Of a stretch of 64,000 bases of DNA, positions 37,079 to 50,014 are shown piece by piece. Below the pieces are notes generated by a model. It was not told the origin of the DNA. It worked only from the letters and a program-made list of their open reading frames with translations, and did no database searches. Each line of letters begins with the position of its first letter. Position 1 is the first letter of the stretch. The translations under genes and the position numbers were made by a program. Origin of the DNA: Tubulanus polymorphus (Eukaryota; Nemertea; Palaeonemertea; Tubulaniformes; Tubulanidae); contig NC_134027.1 of NCBI RefSeq assembly GCF_964204645.1, positions 849,501 through 913,500 of the forward strand, read 5' to 3'.

Positions 37079-40000
37079 TAATGAGTCTGTTTCGGATGAA
37101 AACTTATATTTTTGTTATTTTTTCTTTCTCGTCGAGTACAATTAGCGTTTTCTCGCATTTGCTAATTATTTTCTAAACATTGTACCATATTGTAACCACA
37201 TTTCTTCTTAAACAATCTGGATTAATGAACTGCAACTTTAACTTAAGACTGAGTGTTGAGACTGCTATACCCTGCGGTTTTCCATAAACGTTGATTCAAG
37301 ATTCAGACATGTCCCGCTCAAACAACTCATGAGCAGCTTAAACTTTATCACTTCCAAATGATAATCTACTGGAATGGATAGAGTCAAACAAAAGTGATTT
37401 CTACTGAATCAAAATTAGCAAACGGGGATCTCAAATACTGCAGCTTAGTGGCAAAATGAATAACGCGACCGAATCGATCTCGCTTACAGTCCACACTAAA
37501 CACACTTAAGTCCCACCTAGTTTCTCGAGTTTCATAAAACTGTATGAACTGAGTCCATACTAAACTGACATTTACAGAATCATAGATGCAGTTTTTCAAA
37601 CGGGATCTCAAACAATGACTAATCGACTGGTAGATTCTCAAGATTTTCTTGGTTGATAAGTAAAACCCCGATCATGTATAGATTTATTATTCTAACGTTT
37701 CGAGATTTAACTAACGTAATTTATACCATCATCATCAGAGAAATGGAACTAGGATAGTTAGTGAGTTTCGCTTGTCTCCTCAATCGCAAACTTCACATCC
37801 GACAACTGTGGTACTGGATCTATCTGACCTCGATCCAGTCTCGTCGGGTCCAGACCCAACACTGAAGTCCCCAGTTTCACGAAACTATATGAAATCTCAC
37901 CCGCACAACGCCTATAACTGCTTCAAGACCAGTTTGAATCCAGTCTCCTTCAAAAATTGGTTACCAGTCCATGACCAGAGAAAAATAATTTGATATTTGA
38001 TGAGAAAATCATAACTTGCCTTTTGTCGTGTGAAAGATGAACTTTTGATAGAGATAACTGAATTCACAAAAACTTGCCTTTTGCCGCGTCGAAGTCAGAG
38101 CTGTCTTTTCGTTCATGAATCCCTAAAGTCTGCTGAGACTAGTTCCGATCAGCCGCGAGCAACGAACAGTTATAATTCTTCTGAGACAGAGAATCCAGCG
38201 CCGCTATACAGTAAACTAAAATGTCAACGATATTGTCTTACCAACATCACCACCGCGATAAAAACATCCTTAACTCGATATTCTTTCCATACGACATTAT
38301 AATAGGATAGAATACACGGCGGCAGCGTTGAATGAGAATCGCATTACGTTGTCACTACCACCACGTGTAGTCCTCCTACCTGTGTTCCGTGGTATCTGGT
38401 TAAATATATCTACATATATACGTACCACGTTGGGTAGGTTTATGAGGGGGTGCTTGAAATACCGCCCTAAAACGTTACGTTATAGTTTAGATCAGTGATG
38501 GTTTTAATTTCAGAGACATGTCGCCGCCCGTTTTGTATCAATATATTGTATAATGTGCCTGCAGGTTTTTTTCCTATCGCATTGATTGTACGCACACGGC
38601 GCACACCGCGCACCGTCGCGTGAAATGACTCGACTCTTTTCCTGCGGGCAACTCATTCGAGCTTTCATGTTTATTGCTTCTACTTTGTTTCGATTTTCGA
38701 AGTTGTTTATTGAATAATTCGGCAATGATCGATAGAGAATCATCATTTCAGATGACGCTTAACAGTCGGAGTGTGGATTGAGACTTCGCTCTCATCCTCG
38801 CTTCCCAGGGTTTGCCACCTGCCGAAGCTCACCCAAAACCAAATCGTGGCCGCAGACCCTTATCGGTCTATTACACCGCCCAAGATTTCTTGGGCGGGCA
38901 GGTTTGGGAGTCAATCAAACCCTCGCAAGCCCGACGCCCGGTGAAACTCACTCAGACCCTGGTTGCATTCAATACATCGACCACGTTTTATTAGCCTATG
39001 TATCTAGCCAATCTAGCGGATCAATTCGTGACATTTCTAGATGAATTCCGGTCGACTCCGAAGGTAGATGGGGGACCTAACCCGAGGTCACTAGTGTAAG
39101 TTAAAGATTTTGGAAATGCTGATCGTCACTTAGGATCGCCCAAGAGTTGGAGCAATTTGGGATAGGTCAATTCGTACATACGCGAAAAACATCCTACTTT
39201 TCAACCCCCTCCCCTTGTACGCAACAATACTTTTCAACCCCCTCCCCCCACTCCCTGCACAGAAATTCTGAACTTCCAAACAAAAAAAAAACAACAAAGA
39301 CAATTCATTATGCGGTACAGTTTATCAATACTATATTTTTCTTTCCATAAAAAAAACTATTTACATCAGATTTCAATTAATTCCAAAAAACCTTTTTTTT
39401 CATTTGGTTTAATACAACATGTTTGTGATATGTGTTTTATTATTCGTTACAATCCAGAAAAAAATGTTCCCGATTATCTGGATTCGAATTCGGGAATTCC
39501 CCGAACTTCTATTTATAGATCGACAAATCATCATTCAATAGTTAATGCTATATCTATTTTACTAAAGCACACATACATTGACCATGATGCTATAAGTAAC
39601 GTATTTTTGGACGCTTCAATAAATTTGATCATTTTTGCAAATTTGTAAGCGACAATATCATCAAACTTTTAAACTTCATCGACTGATATTTCAATAGATT
39701 GGGGCGCAAAATTACGGATTCATTCTTCTCAGACGCGTCATAAAAACTACAGACCGTGAATCCAGTTCTGCAGTTGCACATGTATTTGAAGTTGTTCAAC
39801 TGTGGCTCACAGACTGACAGAGGTTACTCTTAAAAACTTGTTTCCATAAAACAGGTCAAAGGGGTTCAAGTTAGAACTCGGTCCAGATGTTAACAGTCAA
39901 TAACTGTTAACAATGTTCCACGATAAGTGGTTTTTCCAGTGAATAAATCAATATTGAAATAACATTTTTGCCATTGTTTATAACAGTATGTGATTATTTC

Positions 40001-40540
40001 CAACAAAATACTATCAAATGACAGAATTATTTTTACCTAAATTAAAAGTCGATATAACTTAAGTCGTAAGAGTTGTGACTATCATCATTATGATGTAAAT
40101 GACTTACATAATTCACAACTAACTTAGGTATATTGAATGGAAATACAAATGACTAAAAAAAATTTGACAAAATTCTGTCAAGAGAAAATCTTGCCTATAG
40201 CTAGAATGAAGTTTCAATAGTCCGCGTCCAGTGTTCGAACAGTTTAGAAAATTATTAAATATCTACAAAGTAAGTAAACAATTAAATAAACGAATGAAAG
40301 CAAATAACACTAAACATGAACCCGATGAACGACGGTAGCAGAGAGTGCAGTGACGTTACAACTTACAAAAATACATCTCTTAACAAAAAGCACCAATTAA
40401 ATCTATGTCCACAAATACAGCATTCGACCCTCAGTCACAAAAACTGTTCTTAAAGTACATACAGTTGAGAGAACTGCTTGGAACGAAGCTTCAAATTATT
40501 ACACAAAATCATTACAATATTACAAATGCCAATTCTACAG
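37079..40540. other. Gene-free stretch
   Basis: No exon supported. It contains diverged CCAGT/CAGTTCC inverted-repeat fragments (about 37800-37960 and 39760-39900). It also has a more GC-rich patch (about 38775-38970) with a GCCCAAGATTTCTTGGGC palindrome, and T- and A-rich runs near 39280-39400. Confidence 0.45.
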
Positions 40541-41458
40541 CGATCAGAGGCAAGCCCACAGTCTACTGTAGATCAGAGACAAACCCACAGTCTACTGTAG
40601 ATCAGAGACAAGCCCACAGTCTACTGTAGATCAGAGACAAACCCACAGTCTACTGTAGATCAGAGACAAGCCCACAGTCTACTGTAGATCAGAGACATGC
40701 CCACAGTCTACTGTAGATCAGAGACAAGCCCACAGTCTACTGTAGATCAGAGACAAGCCCACAGTCTACTGTAGATCAGAGGCAAGCCCACAGTCTACTG
40801 TAGATCAGAGGCAAGCCCACAGTCTACTGTAGATCAGAGACAAGCCCACAGTCTACTGTAGATAAGAGACATGCCCACAGTCTACTGTAGATCAGAGACA
40901 AGCCCACAGTCTACTGTAGATCAGAGGCAAGCCCACAGTCTACTGTAGATCAGAGGCAAGCCCACAGTCTACTGTAGATCAGAGGCAAGCCCACAGTCTA
41001 CTGTAGATCAGAGACATGCCCACAGTCTACTGTAGATCAGAGACATGCCCACAGTCCACTGTAGATCAGAGACAAGCCCACAGTCTACTGTAGATCAGAG
41101 ACAAGCATGGGCAGTCCACTGTAGATCAGAGACATGCCCACAGTCTACTGTAGATCAGAGACAAGCCCACAGTCTACTGTAGATCAGAGACAAGTGCACA
41201 GTCTTCTGTAGATCAGAGACAAGTGCACAGTCTACTGTAGATCAGAGACAAGCCCACAGTCTACCGTAGATCAGAGACAAGCCCACAGTCTACTGTAGAT
41301 CAGAGACAAGCCCACAGTCTACTGTAGATCAGAGACAAGTGCACAGTCTTCTGTAGATCAGAGACCGAGATCGTAGATCAGAGACAAGTGCACAGTCTAC
41401 TGTAGATCAGAGACAAGCCCACAGTCTACTGTAGATCAGAGACAAGCATGGGCAGTCG
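40541..41458. repeat. 29-bp satellite array, about 31 copies
   Basis: The unit is GATCAGAGACAAGCCCACAG plus TCTACTGTA. Copies vary mainly at AGAC/AGGC, AAGCCC/ATGCCC and AAGCCC/AAGTGC. A few units near 41105, 41360 and 41445 are rearranged (GCATGGGCAGTC). TCTACTGTAGA in each unit is a self-complementary hairpin around one base. No spacers are present, so it is not a CRISPR array. Confidence 0.95.
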
Positions 41459-41547
41459 AATAGCAATTCCACTCAGATATGTACTTTAAGAGCGGTTGAA
41501 CAATCATCTGAAATTCCTACAACCCAAGATTCCTATATAAGACGTCT

Positions 41548-41582
41548 TATATATATATATATGAGATATATATATATATATG
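41548..41582. repeat. (AT)n palindromic run
   Basis: Two TATATATATATA blocks separated by GAG form a short, nearly perfect palindrome. Confidence 0.8.
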
Positions 41583-41949
41583 ACTGAACATAAAGAAGAT
41601 AAAATCCTGAACCTAACATTAAATAGACATTTATACTAACAACAGTGAAGTAAGTGTAGTAAGCACAAGTCAGATCTACTATAGAGATTCAGTTCTTCCA
41701 CAGCCGCCCACATCAATTCATATTCTAAATCATATTCTAAATTCTTACTGTCTGGACTTAATCATAATTTTACTGAATTGAAATCTTTACTGACTCGTTA
41801 AGAAAGAGATCATCTTTAGTGACTAATCATAATTTTACTGAATTGAAATCTATACTGACTCATTAAGAAAGAAGTCATCATTAACAACTTATACTGAATA
41901 ACAGTTAAAAGTAGCAAAGCACCGAAATAATGATTTCTAGATTTTGTAG

Positions 41950-42225
41950 ACTGCTGGACAGTGCTGCAGACACTAGGACAGTGCAGCAGACACTAGGACA
42001 GCGCTGGACAGTGCTGCAGACACTAGGACAGCGCTGGACAGTGCAGCAGACACTAGGACAGTGCAGCAGACACTAGGACAGCGCTGGACAGTGCTGCAGA
42101 CACTAGGACAGCGCTGGACAGTGCTGCAGACACTAGGACAGTGCAGCAGACACTAGGACAGCGCTGGACAGTGCTGCAGACACTAGGACAGTGCTGGACA
42201 GTGCTGCAGACATTAGGACAGTGCC
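41950..42225. repeat. Composite 20/10-bp minisatellite
   Basis: Built from a 20-bp unit GGACAGTGCTGCAGACACTA (or ...GTGCAGCAGACACTA) and an optional 10-bp unit GGACAGCGCT, in mixed order, about 10 long units. It generates an artificial Cys/Ser/Val frame on the minus strand. Confidence 0.9.
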
Positions 42226-42771
42226 AGAAACTAGAAATCAAACATATCGATTAAGTCTCTCTATCAACTAAATAATGTCGTTTATATCTAACAGATGTTT
42301 TATTCATTGTTTATTACTAAGAATTAATTAATGGATCAATCGTTCAAATATTCTATTATTCATACTTTTTTTTACTAATAATTTACGTCTAATAAAATAC
42401 TTAATAGTAAAGAATACAGAATTATGACTGCTGTAAGTTTGAAATAAATGCTTTTACCCAGATCCAGTTCAGGACTAAGGTCCACAGTTCTGCATCCAGT
42501 TCCTCAGTTCTCCACCCAGATCCACCCAATCATGAGAAACAACTCAACGAAAGTTGAAATTATTTCAATCAGTTCAGCTCTAGGGATCAAATTTAAACTT
42601 TCAACCGTAGAACTGGGGTCTGGTTGGCCGAGTAGCTCAACTCATCAACTTAACATCTATGACATGATAAACTGTTCCACAGTTGACAGTTTAAATCTAA
42701 GACTCAATAAATCACTACAGTGGAACTGGGTTCTGTGTTTAAAAACATTTTTGCCGATTAAAGTAATAAGT
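42226..42771. other. Downstream region of the TASOR-like gene
   Basis: Presumed 3' UTR and intergenic DNA of the minus-strand gene ending at 42772. Fragments of the CAGTTCCACAG inverted-repeat family lie at about 42460-42520 and 42670-42735. Confidence 0.4.
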
Positions 42772-45738
42772 CTAATCTCTTAAGAGATATTCACAAGGTA
42801 AACTGGCGGAGGCCTGACTGGGGGCGGCGTCTTCGAACAATTCACGACCGTGCATACCATAATCTACAAATCATAGAACATAAACAAACATTAATATTAG
42901 TGCTTGATTTGTCAGTTCGCCCACTTTGATTTCTGACTATTCCCTGACATGTTGTTTTGATCTATCAATTAAAGCAGTCAAATATCCAACACATAGACGG
43001 GAACTGTTTGACTTTACACATGATTTAGCAATCTCAAATAATTTCCCTGAGTTAAACCTTTTTTTTTTACAAAATTCCCCAACTATTCCCCGACCTTTAT
43101 GTAGACAAGAGGAATTCGTACCTGATTCGAAAGTGGTTAAACTTGAATTCGTCGTTAACGTTGTTTTCGCTATAGATTCATGAGCGAATTTCTGCAAGAA
43201 TTGAATCGGATCAAGAATCTCGATTCCGAGATTCTCAACAACGACTTGAATCGATTTTTTCTTAGACGCGCCTTAAAAAAAGGAAACGAGAATAATTCAA
43301 AACATTACTTATTGATTCATGAGGTTCCTGAAAGAGTTCAGGTTTTGCCTCTGGGCCCAAAAATAAACTATAAAGAATGAAGACAGCGTTAAACAAGTAT
43401 TGTGAAACCGAGTTGACTCGATGCTCAGGTGTTTGACTGACCGATGAGAAATGGTCCATTCAAACCTTAAAGCCATCTTACTCCTAGTAATCAGGACAGA
43501 TGTCAGATTCATAGGTTTATGAAGTCGCAAATACGAGACATTACGTATAAATGAGGTCGCTATAAGTTACAGAGGATTAACACTATCTGTTCACTGTCAA
43601 CAGAGACCCACATTTCTATTATCTACCATTGCAACTGATATTTCATTGGGCTGTATTTGTCCTGTAAAGGTGTATTAATACAGTACAGCACACTATTGTG
43701 GTAGGGTTCAGTAGCAGACGACTGTCTGCCTTCGTTATAGTTCTTATCCAGCTGTATAGGTGTCACCACATACATGCAACATCAAAAATAAGTTAAACGC
43801 TATCTGGTACGGGTATTATCTAGGAATGAACTGGTTAAACTGGTTAAAATGGTTAACTGGTTAAACTCACCGGATAAAACGATGATATGTCTGAATATTT
43901 TCGCGTGTTTAGTTTGTTGTTGTAGGACGCATGGTAGATATTCCTGTACAGGTTTCGGATGAATGTCGCAGTCGTGTTTCGGCAGTAATTCGACGACTCC
44001 CGACGATCGATACTCCGTTAACATCGATAACATTCGATTTACGTCTGATTGAACTTTACCAGACGATCGTTGATCCCTACAAACATAATTACATGAGTTC
44101 TAAAAAATCTCGTGAAATCCGAAATTAAAGTAATCAGGGTTCAGTTTCACCAAAAAGTTTAACTCAAATTTTTGGTTACTTCATGTTTACAATGAGGGCA
44201 ACAATTCAAACTGAACCGTTTTTGGCTTACACGTGAAACTGGGCCCAGAAATCACTTACAAAAAACTGATGGATTATTGATGCATTTTTTTGCCATCAGT
44301 AAGAATTCAAACCAACAGAAAATTCAGTATTTTTCAGGCTAACATGACATCAACACCCCCTATTCTTTAGAGGATCTCGACAATTCAGAGGGACAGATTT
44401 TTTTCCTTTTCAGGACACAAAATGGAACCATCATCCACCAGGGCCCAGTTTCACACAAAGTTTTAACTCTTAAATCGATGTAATTTCTTCATTAATTCAG
44501 TTTATCTTAAATCGATTTAGGCGTTAATCCTTTTTGTGAAACTGGGCCCTGACATTAGTAAATATTCCTGGGAGAAGAGCCTTCACTCTGCTTCAAAACG
44601 CACTTCAAATAGACCACTAACCCGAAACAAGTTAACAAATCACAATCACATATCATAAAGGGTAGGTCCATTAAAACAGGGTCGAAATGGGATTAAATAG
44701 GTTCAAATAGGATCAACAGGTCACCTTTTATTTTACAAGGTGGAAATTAATCATTTCTTCTTTGCAAAAACACCAGATAATAATCAAATTTCAACAATCA
44801 CCGCAGGTAAATCAGGAATAGTTCATTTCGGGAGGTTGCGCCTCAAATCAGAATCTCGCAAACTTCTCAACCATTTTAACGAAATCAACAATAATTTGGA
44901 ATACGGTAAATAACCCTTATTTTTCATCTAAAATGTGGTACTTACCCTAAATAAAGACAAATGAGAACATTTTTAGTACAAGATTTGATAGAAGTTTCAG
45001 TAAAATGATTCCTTAATTCGTTCTGGTTTCGTACGAAAGCAAAAAACTCGCAAATTAAAATCAGAGATGAAATTGATACTTACTTCGCCACTGCTAGTTT
45101 ACAAACAATCTGAGAATGAATCTTCATAATCCACGGGTGACCGGCGCTTTGTTGTGATTTCATGAATTTCAGAATCTGCTCCAGAACGGCTAAAAATAGA
45201 GAAAATAGATAATATGAAGCAGATTGAAGAAGGGGAGAACATTGAGGCGAGTGTTAGTTAAAACTTACATGGGCTACATTTCATGAGAATATCATCATCA
45301 GGAATAACTAGTCCTCCTCTGACGAACATCGGTGTATAAGTGTGATTCTTTAAATCAATCACGTCGTTAAAACTGTAGAATTTCACGTCTGATTTCTGTC
45401 TTAATTTCAAACTGTTCGGAATCTGATGAAGATGCTTCAGTTGACTGTTGTGTATGAATACGTGTATGTGACTGTCAGCTTTAGTCGGTGATATTATATT
45501 TACATTATACGGGTCAAATGTTTTTACGCCTTGTTTCTTTAAATATTCCTGTAACGAAAATATATCCGAGATAGAATCGATACCAAAATCTCCGCCATGA
45601 TATTCCCCTATGACATCATCGATTTTGATTATGAATGACGAATTGCATTTCACTTCAGTAGAAAATTGAACCTCATTAATATGATTCTGTTTAACACAAA
45701 ACCTGTTTAAAATTAGGATGATTTCCAGCATGTCCCGG
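42772..45738 (-). CDS. Conserved TASOR C-terminal exon block
   Basis: Exons 45269-45738, 45084-45189, 43871-44076 and 42772-42863 encode the recognisable part. The first contains a helix FSLQEYLKKQG, then NSQLKHLHQIPNSLKL and the strongest match DLKNHTYTPMFVRGG, equivalent to the DVKNHTY..LFVSGG block I know from human TASOR. The second has FMKSQQ...HPWIMKIH, placed like the KWQWKVH segment. The third has LTEYRSSGVVELLPKHDC and RHIIVLSG, placed like YQKKHLVEIL..H.CDS and RHIVFLTE. The last exon adds 30 residues ending in YLLRD. Order and spacing agree with the vertebrate proteins throughout. The comparison is from memory, not from an alignment run. Confidence 0.8.
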
Positions 45739-46768
45739 CTATAAAATATTTATATCAATCCAGATTTGGATAATACAAATCCTGTTTAGACACTTTTGCC
45801 CATAAGATTTGTAATAAAGAGGTTACACTGCAGTTGCATAAAATAACGAAGCAACTAATTCAATGGTGCAGCCATGAATCCATATCAGCAGTAAAACGGG
45901 AGGTGAATGAATGAATGAATTTACCTGGACCGATGATTTCAGAGGTCCGTCCGTCTGACCCCCGGTAAATACATATGCAAATAACTGTTGTCTACTGGTC
46001 GTCGTAACAACTGCATTTGCTGCTGCTGTGGTTGAAAGGTTTGGTAGTTTTGAAGTTGCAGACCGTGATACTGATGATGAGTTGCCTGTTGAAGATGTTG
46101 CAGAGCACCGTACTGATGCTGTTGTTGTTGCCACGGATTTAGAAACGGCTGCTGCTGCTGCTGCTGATGCTGGTGCTGTTGATGCTGCTGGTGCTCTTGG
46201 TTGTAGAGTGGTTGGTATAATTGCAGCTGTGGGGCGACGCTCTAAAAAAATCACATAAACAGAAGAGATTCATTTTTTCGGGCAGAAAATTAACATCCGA
46301 TTGACTGGCCGACTGACTGACCAGGTGACCGACCCAACCCTAAAATTAACTAAACTCATTAACTTATCAAAATCATTACAGAAAATGTGAAAATAACGAC
46401 TTGTAAAAATGGTGAATAACATAGAGAAGCTTCGAACCATTGAAAAAATCAGGCTTAAACTACAGAGCAAAGCAATGGTGGAGCTACATGTGGAGCCAGT
46501 TCCAGTTGTGAGTTGAGATTTGATTCAGAACTAATTCTAACTGAAAGTTAACTTTAACTCACAACCGTGGAACTGAGTAATTCTACATAACGAACAGATT
46601 TCAGAGTTACAGATTTAATCCGTTAAGGCATAGAATAAACTGAGGTAGAGAAAAAATGAGTGAAATAATGACATGATAAAATACGGTGACGCAATAGAAC
46701 GAATAACAAGACAGGCACAGAAATATATTAATAACAAATCATCTCAAAGCAGTTATTTTACTTCTAAG

Positions 46769-46800
<32 letters not shown>

Positions 46801-48001
46801 CACACACACACACGCACACACACACACACACACACACACTATGGACTATAGAATTGAAAACAATTTCTAATCCTGATATATCTCCCGAGAAACTGTTATC
46901 ATTATCAGGTATCTTCTTCATTGAGAAACCGAAAAACACAGAAAACCTTCGACCAAAAATCCGATATTTACACTGGTACCATAAATTTAACTATTGGAAC
47001 AGATTTTTTAAAATAACGACTTAAAATACCTGAACTCCTTTGCCACCGTGAAGATCCTGCATAGTCTATAAGACTCAGGATAGTTTGCAGATTAGACACA
47101 ACAACAGACACATGTGTTTATATTAACAAATGACAGACATTTTAAGCAAGCAAAAAAACATTTACCGAATTCCGTGCAAATTACAGTCCATTTCACTCTG
47201 CCAATCAGAACTCTGTATTCAAAACATCACAACCAATCAGAGTTAGCTCTCCCCATAGTACGGCCAATCAGAGCTAGCTCTCCCCATAGTACGGCCAATC
47301 AGAGCTAGCTCTTCCCATAGTACGGCCAATCAGAGCTAGCTCTTCCCATAGTACGGCCGATCAGAGCTAGCTCTTCCCATAGTACGGCCAATCAGAGCTA
47401 GCCTTCCACATAGTACGGCCAATCAGAGGTCAGAAGTGAGAATAATTATACCCGTACACATTGAGAGTGAAATGAACTAGTATTAAAGAGTTCTGTACAT
47501 ATATGGTGCATTATACATACAAACAACCTTTCTATGACCGGTCATTGACCACCTCTTGCTTTATAAAAACAATCATTTTTAGCCTCTTTAAGTTTCCCAG
47601 ATAGCAATTCTATTGTTCACACACAAGAACTCATGATGCGGAACAATTCAACACAGCATTCAACATACAGAAACCGAAATCATGAATTAAATCAAATCTA
47701 CACAATGAAAATGATCTTCACATCTTAAAATTATATCGTAAAAATTGTCAAGGGTTTGAAAACCAGGAGGGTTTCGGATTTACAATATATTCATGCAAAT
47801 TACACCAAGGATCGAAGGCATAATGAAGGTCATGCACGTGATGTCATAGATTGTTCGCTAACCATAGTTGGAGACTTTACGACAACAAAAGATTATCAGG
47901 GGATTTACTAACATCATGGCAATAAAACCTATTTATCCGTGCAAATATTTCATGCGCCATTCATTCAAGTATTAAATAAAGCCTTAATAATAATAATGAT
48001 G

Positions 48002-48034
<33 letters not shown>

Positions 48035-49976
48035 GTAATAATGATATAATCGTGCGAAACACGTGCAAAAACCTATTGATCAAAAGCAAATCTAACACAT
48101 GAACGAAATTTATAAACAAATTTTGCTATCGGTAAAAAATCTACAATACGTCATCATCTATGAACTAAATAACATTATATATAACAGCACACTGTGCGAG
48201 ACCCTTATGGAAAATGATTGCTTCCATAAAATTCACCGATTACATCATCACAATAGTAACTAGGTAACCCCGTATTATCATCACTAGTGGGCAGTTTGAT
48301 GATGTCATACGGAAATTCATTATTTCAAAGTTCAGAAGCAAAAAAATAAAAACGAGGTGATTTTGTTGTTTTGCAGTAGGCGAGTGATGGGTAGACCCGG
48401 TGTCATAGAAAGGTGGAATAATGAATACTAACACACGAAGCAGCGAGATTATATTTGAGTTTGAATGAATGAAGCACCTTTGTCCGCTCTCTTCAACACT
48501 AAGCGTATACTTTTCTTTGGGCTTTGTTGTTGTTGATTACGCGATTGTGATTCTTTTTTCTTGTTATCGAATTCTTCCTTCCAAGTACAAGTCGATGCAC
48601 TGGTCGACGTACTGGTCGACGCAGTGGTCAACGCAGCCTTTTTTTCATTCAAACCATCCTGTAATTTCACATGACACACTGGAGATTGTCTTCTTATTCG
48701 TTCATTTTCAGTTTAAGTTGTTATGTCTGCTGCTGGTTCAATAACGGTTGAGGTCTGGGTGCCCACGGGCTGCAGTTGATATTCCTCTGCCCACGGGCTG
48801 TAGTTGATGTTCAGCTGAGCTGACAGGTACTCCTGACACAGCGGTTTACAGTTAACAGAATTTACTTGCTCGCGGCAAACATTTTCCGATTGATTTGTTA
48901 AATCATTTTGGGTATCGGGAGAGAAAGAGGATTTAATGAGGTACTTACCTGCGTAGAAATACTTGTTATCTGTGGTATTGAAGACATACGTCGGAGTATC
49001 GGAGCGGGAACGATATCAACTCCCAGAGGATGAATCTCGTGATCGTGGAATCCAGTACGGGTTGTGGTAGTTCTGATTACATTCCTCACATCATCGCCTG
49101 CACCCCCACAGGTGGCGCTACTCGCGCTAACATAAGCCGATCTCTGAGAGGTTTCTGTAACCGTGAATTGTCGGCTGTCTCCCATAACAGGGTCGTATAT
49201 ATTCGTAAATGTATTGTTGAAATATGACGAAGATGTTTTGGCGGATGCCGGCCACTGAATTGAGGACGGTGCCGTGGTTGGGGTAGTCGACGGATGAGAA
49301 GGGTTTGTTATATCCGCTACCAGAGCCGACCACTGACTAGCCTTCCGAGCGGATTCAGTCTGGATCGGTAGCGGTCTCGGACTTCGCTTCTGGATGCGTC
49401 TTTTGGGAGACCGACTTCTGGATCGTCGCAAAGTCCGACTGCGAGAATGACTCCGCGATCGACTGTATGAGCGAGATATCGAATTTCTGCCATAACCATC
49501 TCGAGATTTAGAATGTCTGTCATATCTATCTCGAGACCTTGAAAGTCTGCTAGACCGATCTCGAGATATCGAGCGTCTGCTAGACCGATCTCGAGATATC
49601 GAGCGTCTGCTAGACCGATCTCGAGATATCGACCGATGGCGTCTGCTATTACACGGACTCCTAGAGTAACTACGACTTGAAGCCGATCTGTAACGATTGC
49701 GATATCTCGAAGAACGCTGCAGCGGTGATAGTGATTTCACGGATACCGACGATGGACTTCTGGAATCTCTACCCGATGAATGATGTCGAGGTGGAGAACT
49801 GATCTCAGGAGTTCTACGAATATCTTCGCTTTCGTGAAGTTTTGCTTTTTTCATCAGTTTCCGTTCTGCTCTGCTCTTTCTACGTTTGTTTTTGCGATGT
49901 CGTTTACACTTTCGTTTTGAGATCAATTCGTTGAGATTATTTAACTCTTTGTCGGCGAGGTCGGTTTCTACTTGCA

Positions 49977-50014
<38 letters not shown>

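Noticed and set aside
38778-39044. 88-codon frame in a GC-richer patch
   Set aside because: No homology recognised and no splice signals; it may be a decayed transposon but nothing shows it.
40541-41458. CRISPR array
   Set aside because: The 29-bp units are directly abutting with no spacers, in a eukaryotic genome; it is a minisatellite.
42053-42241. Cys/Ser/Val repeat protein on the minus strand
   Set aside because: Translation of the 20/10-bp array with no exon context.
45925-46254. Alternative Ala/Ser/Thr frame through the Q-rich exon
   Set aside because: Open across the whole exon, but the upstream large exon enters in the Gln frame; the Ala frame is a shadow of CAG-type codons.
46673-46939. 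His/Thr and Val/Cys frames
   Set aside because: Translation of the CA microsatellite.
48898-48948. C-terminal extension VSTSLNPLSLPIPKMI of the large exon
   Set aside because: It begins exactly at a strong splice donor (gtaagt), so it is intron read-through rather than the protein's end.
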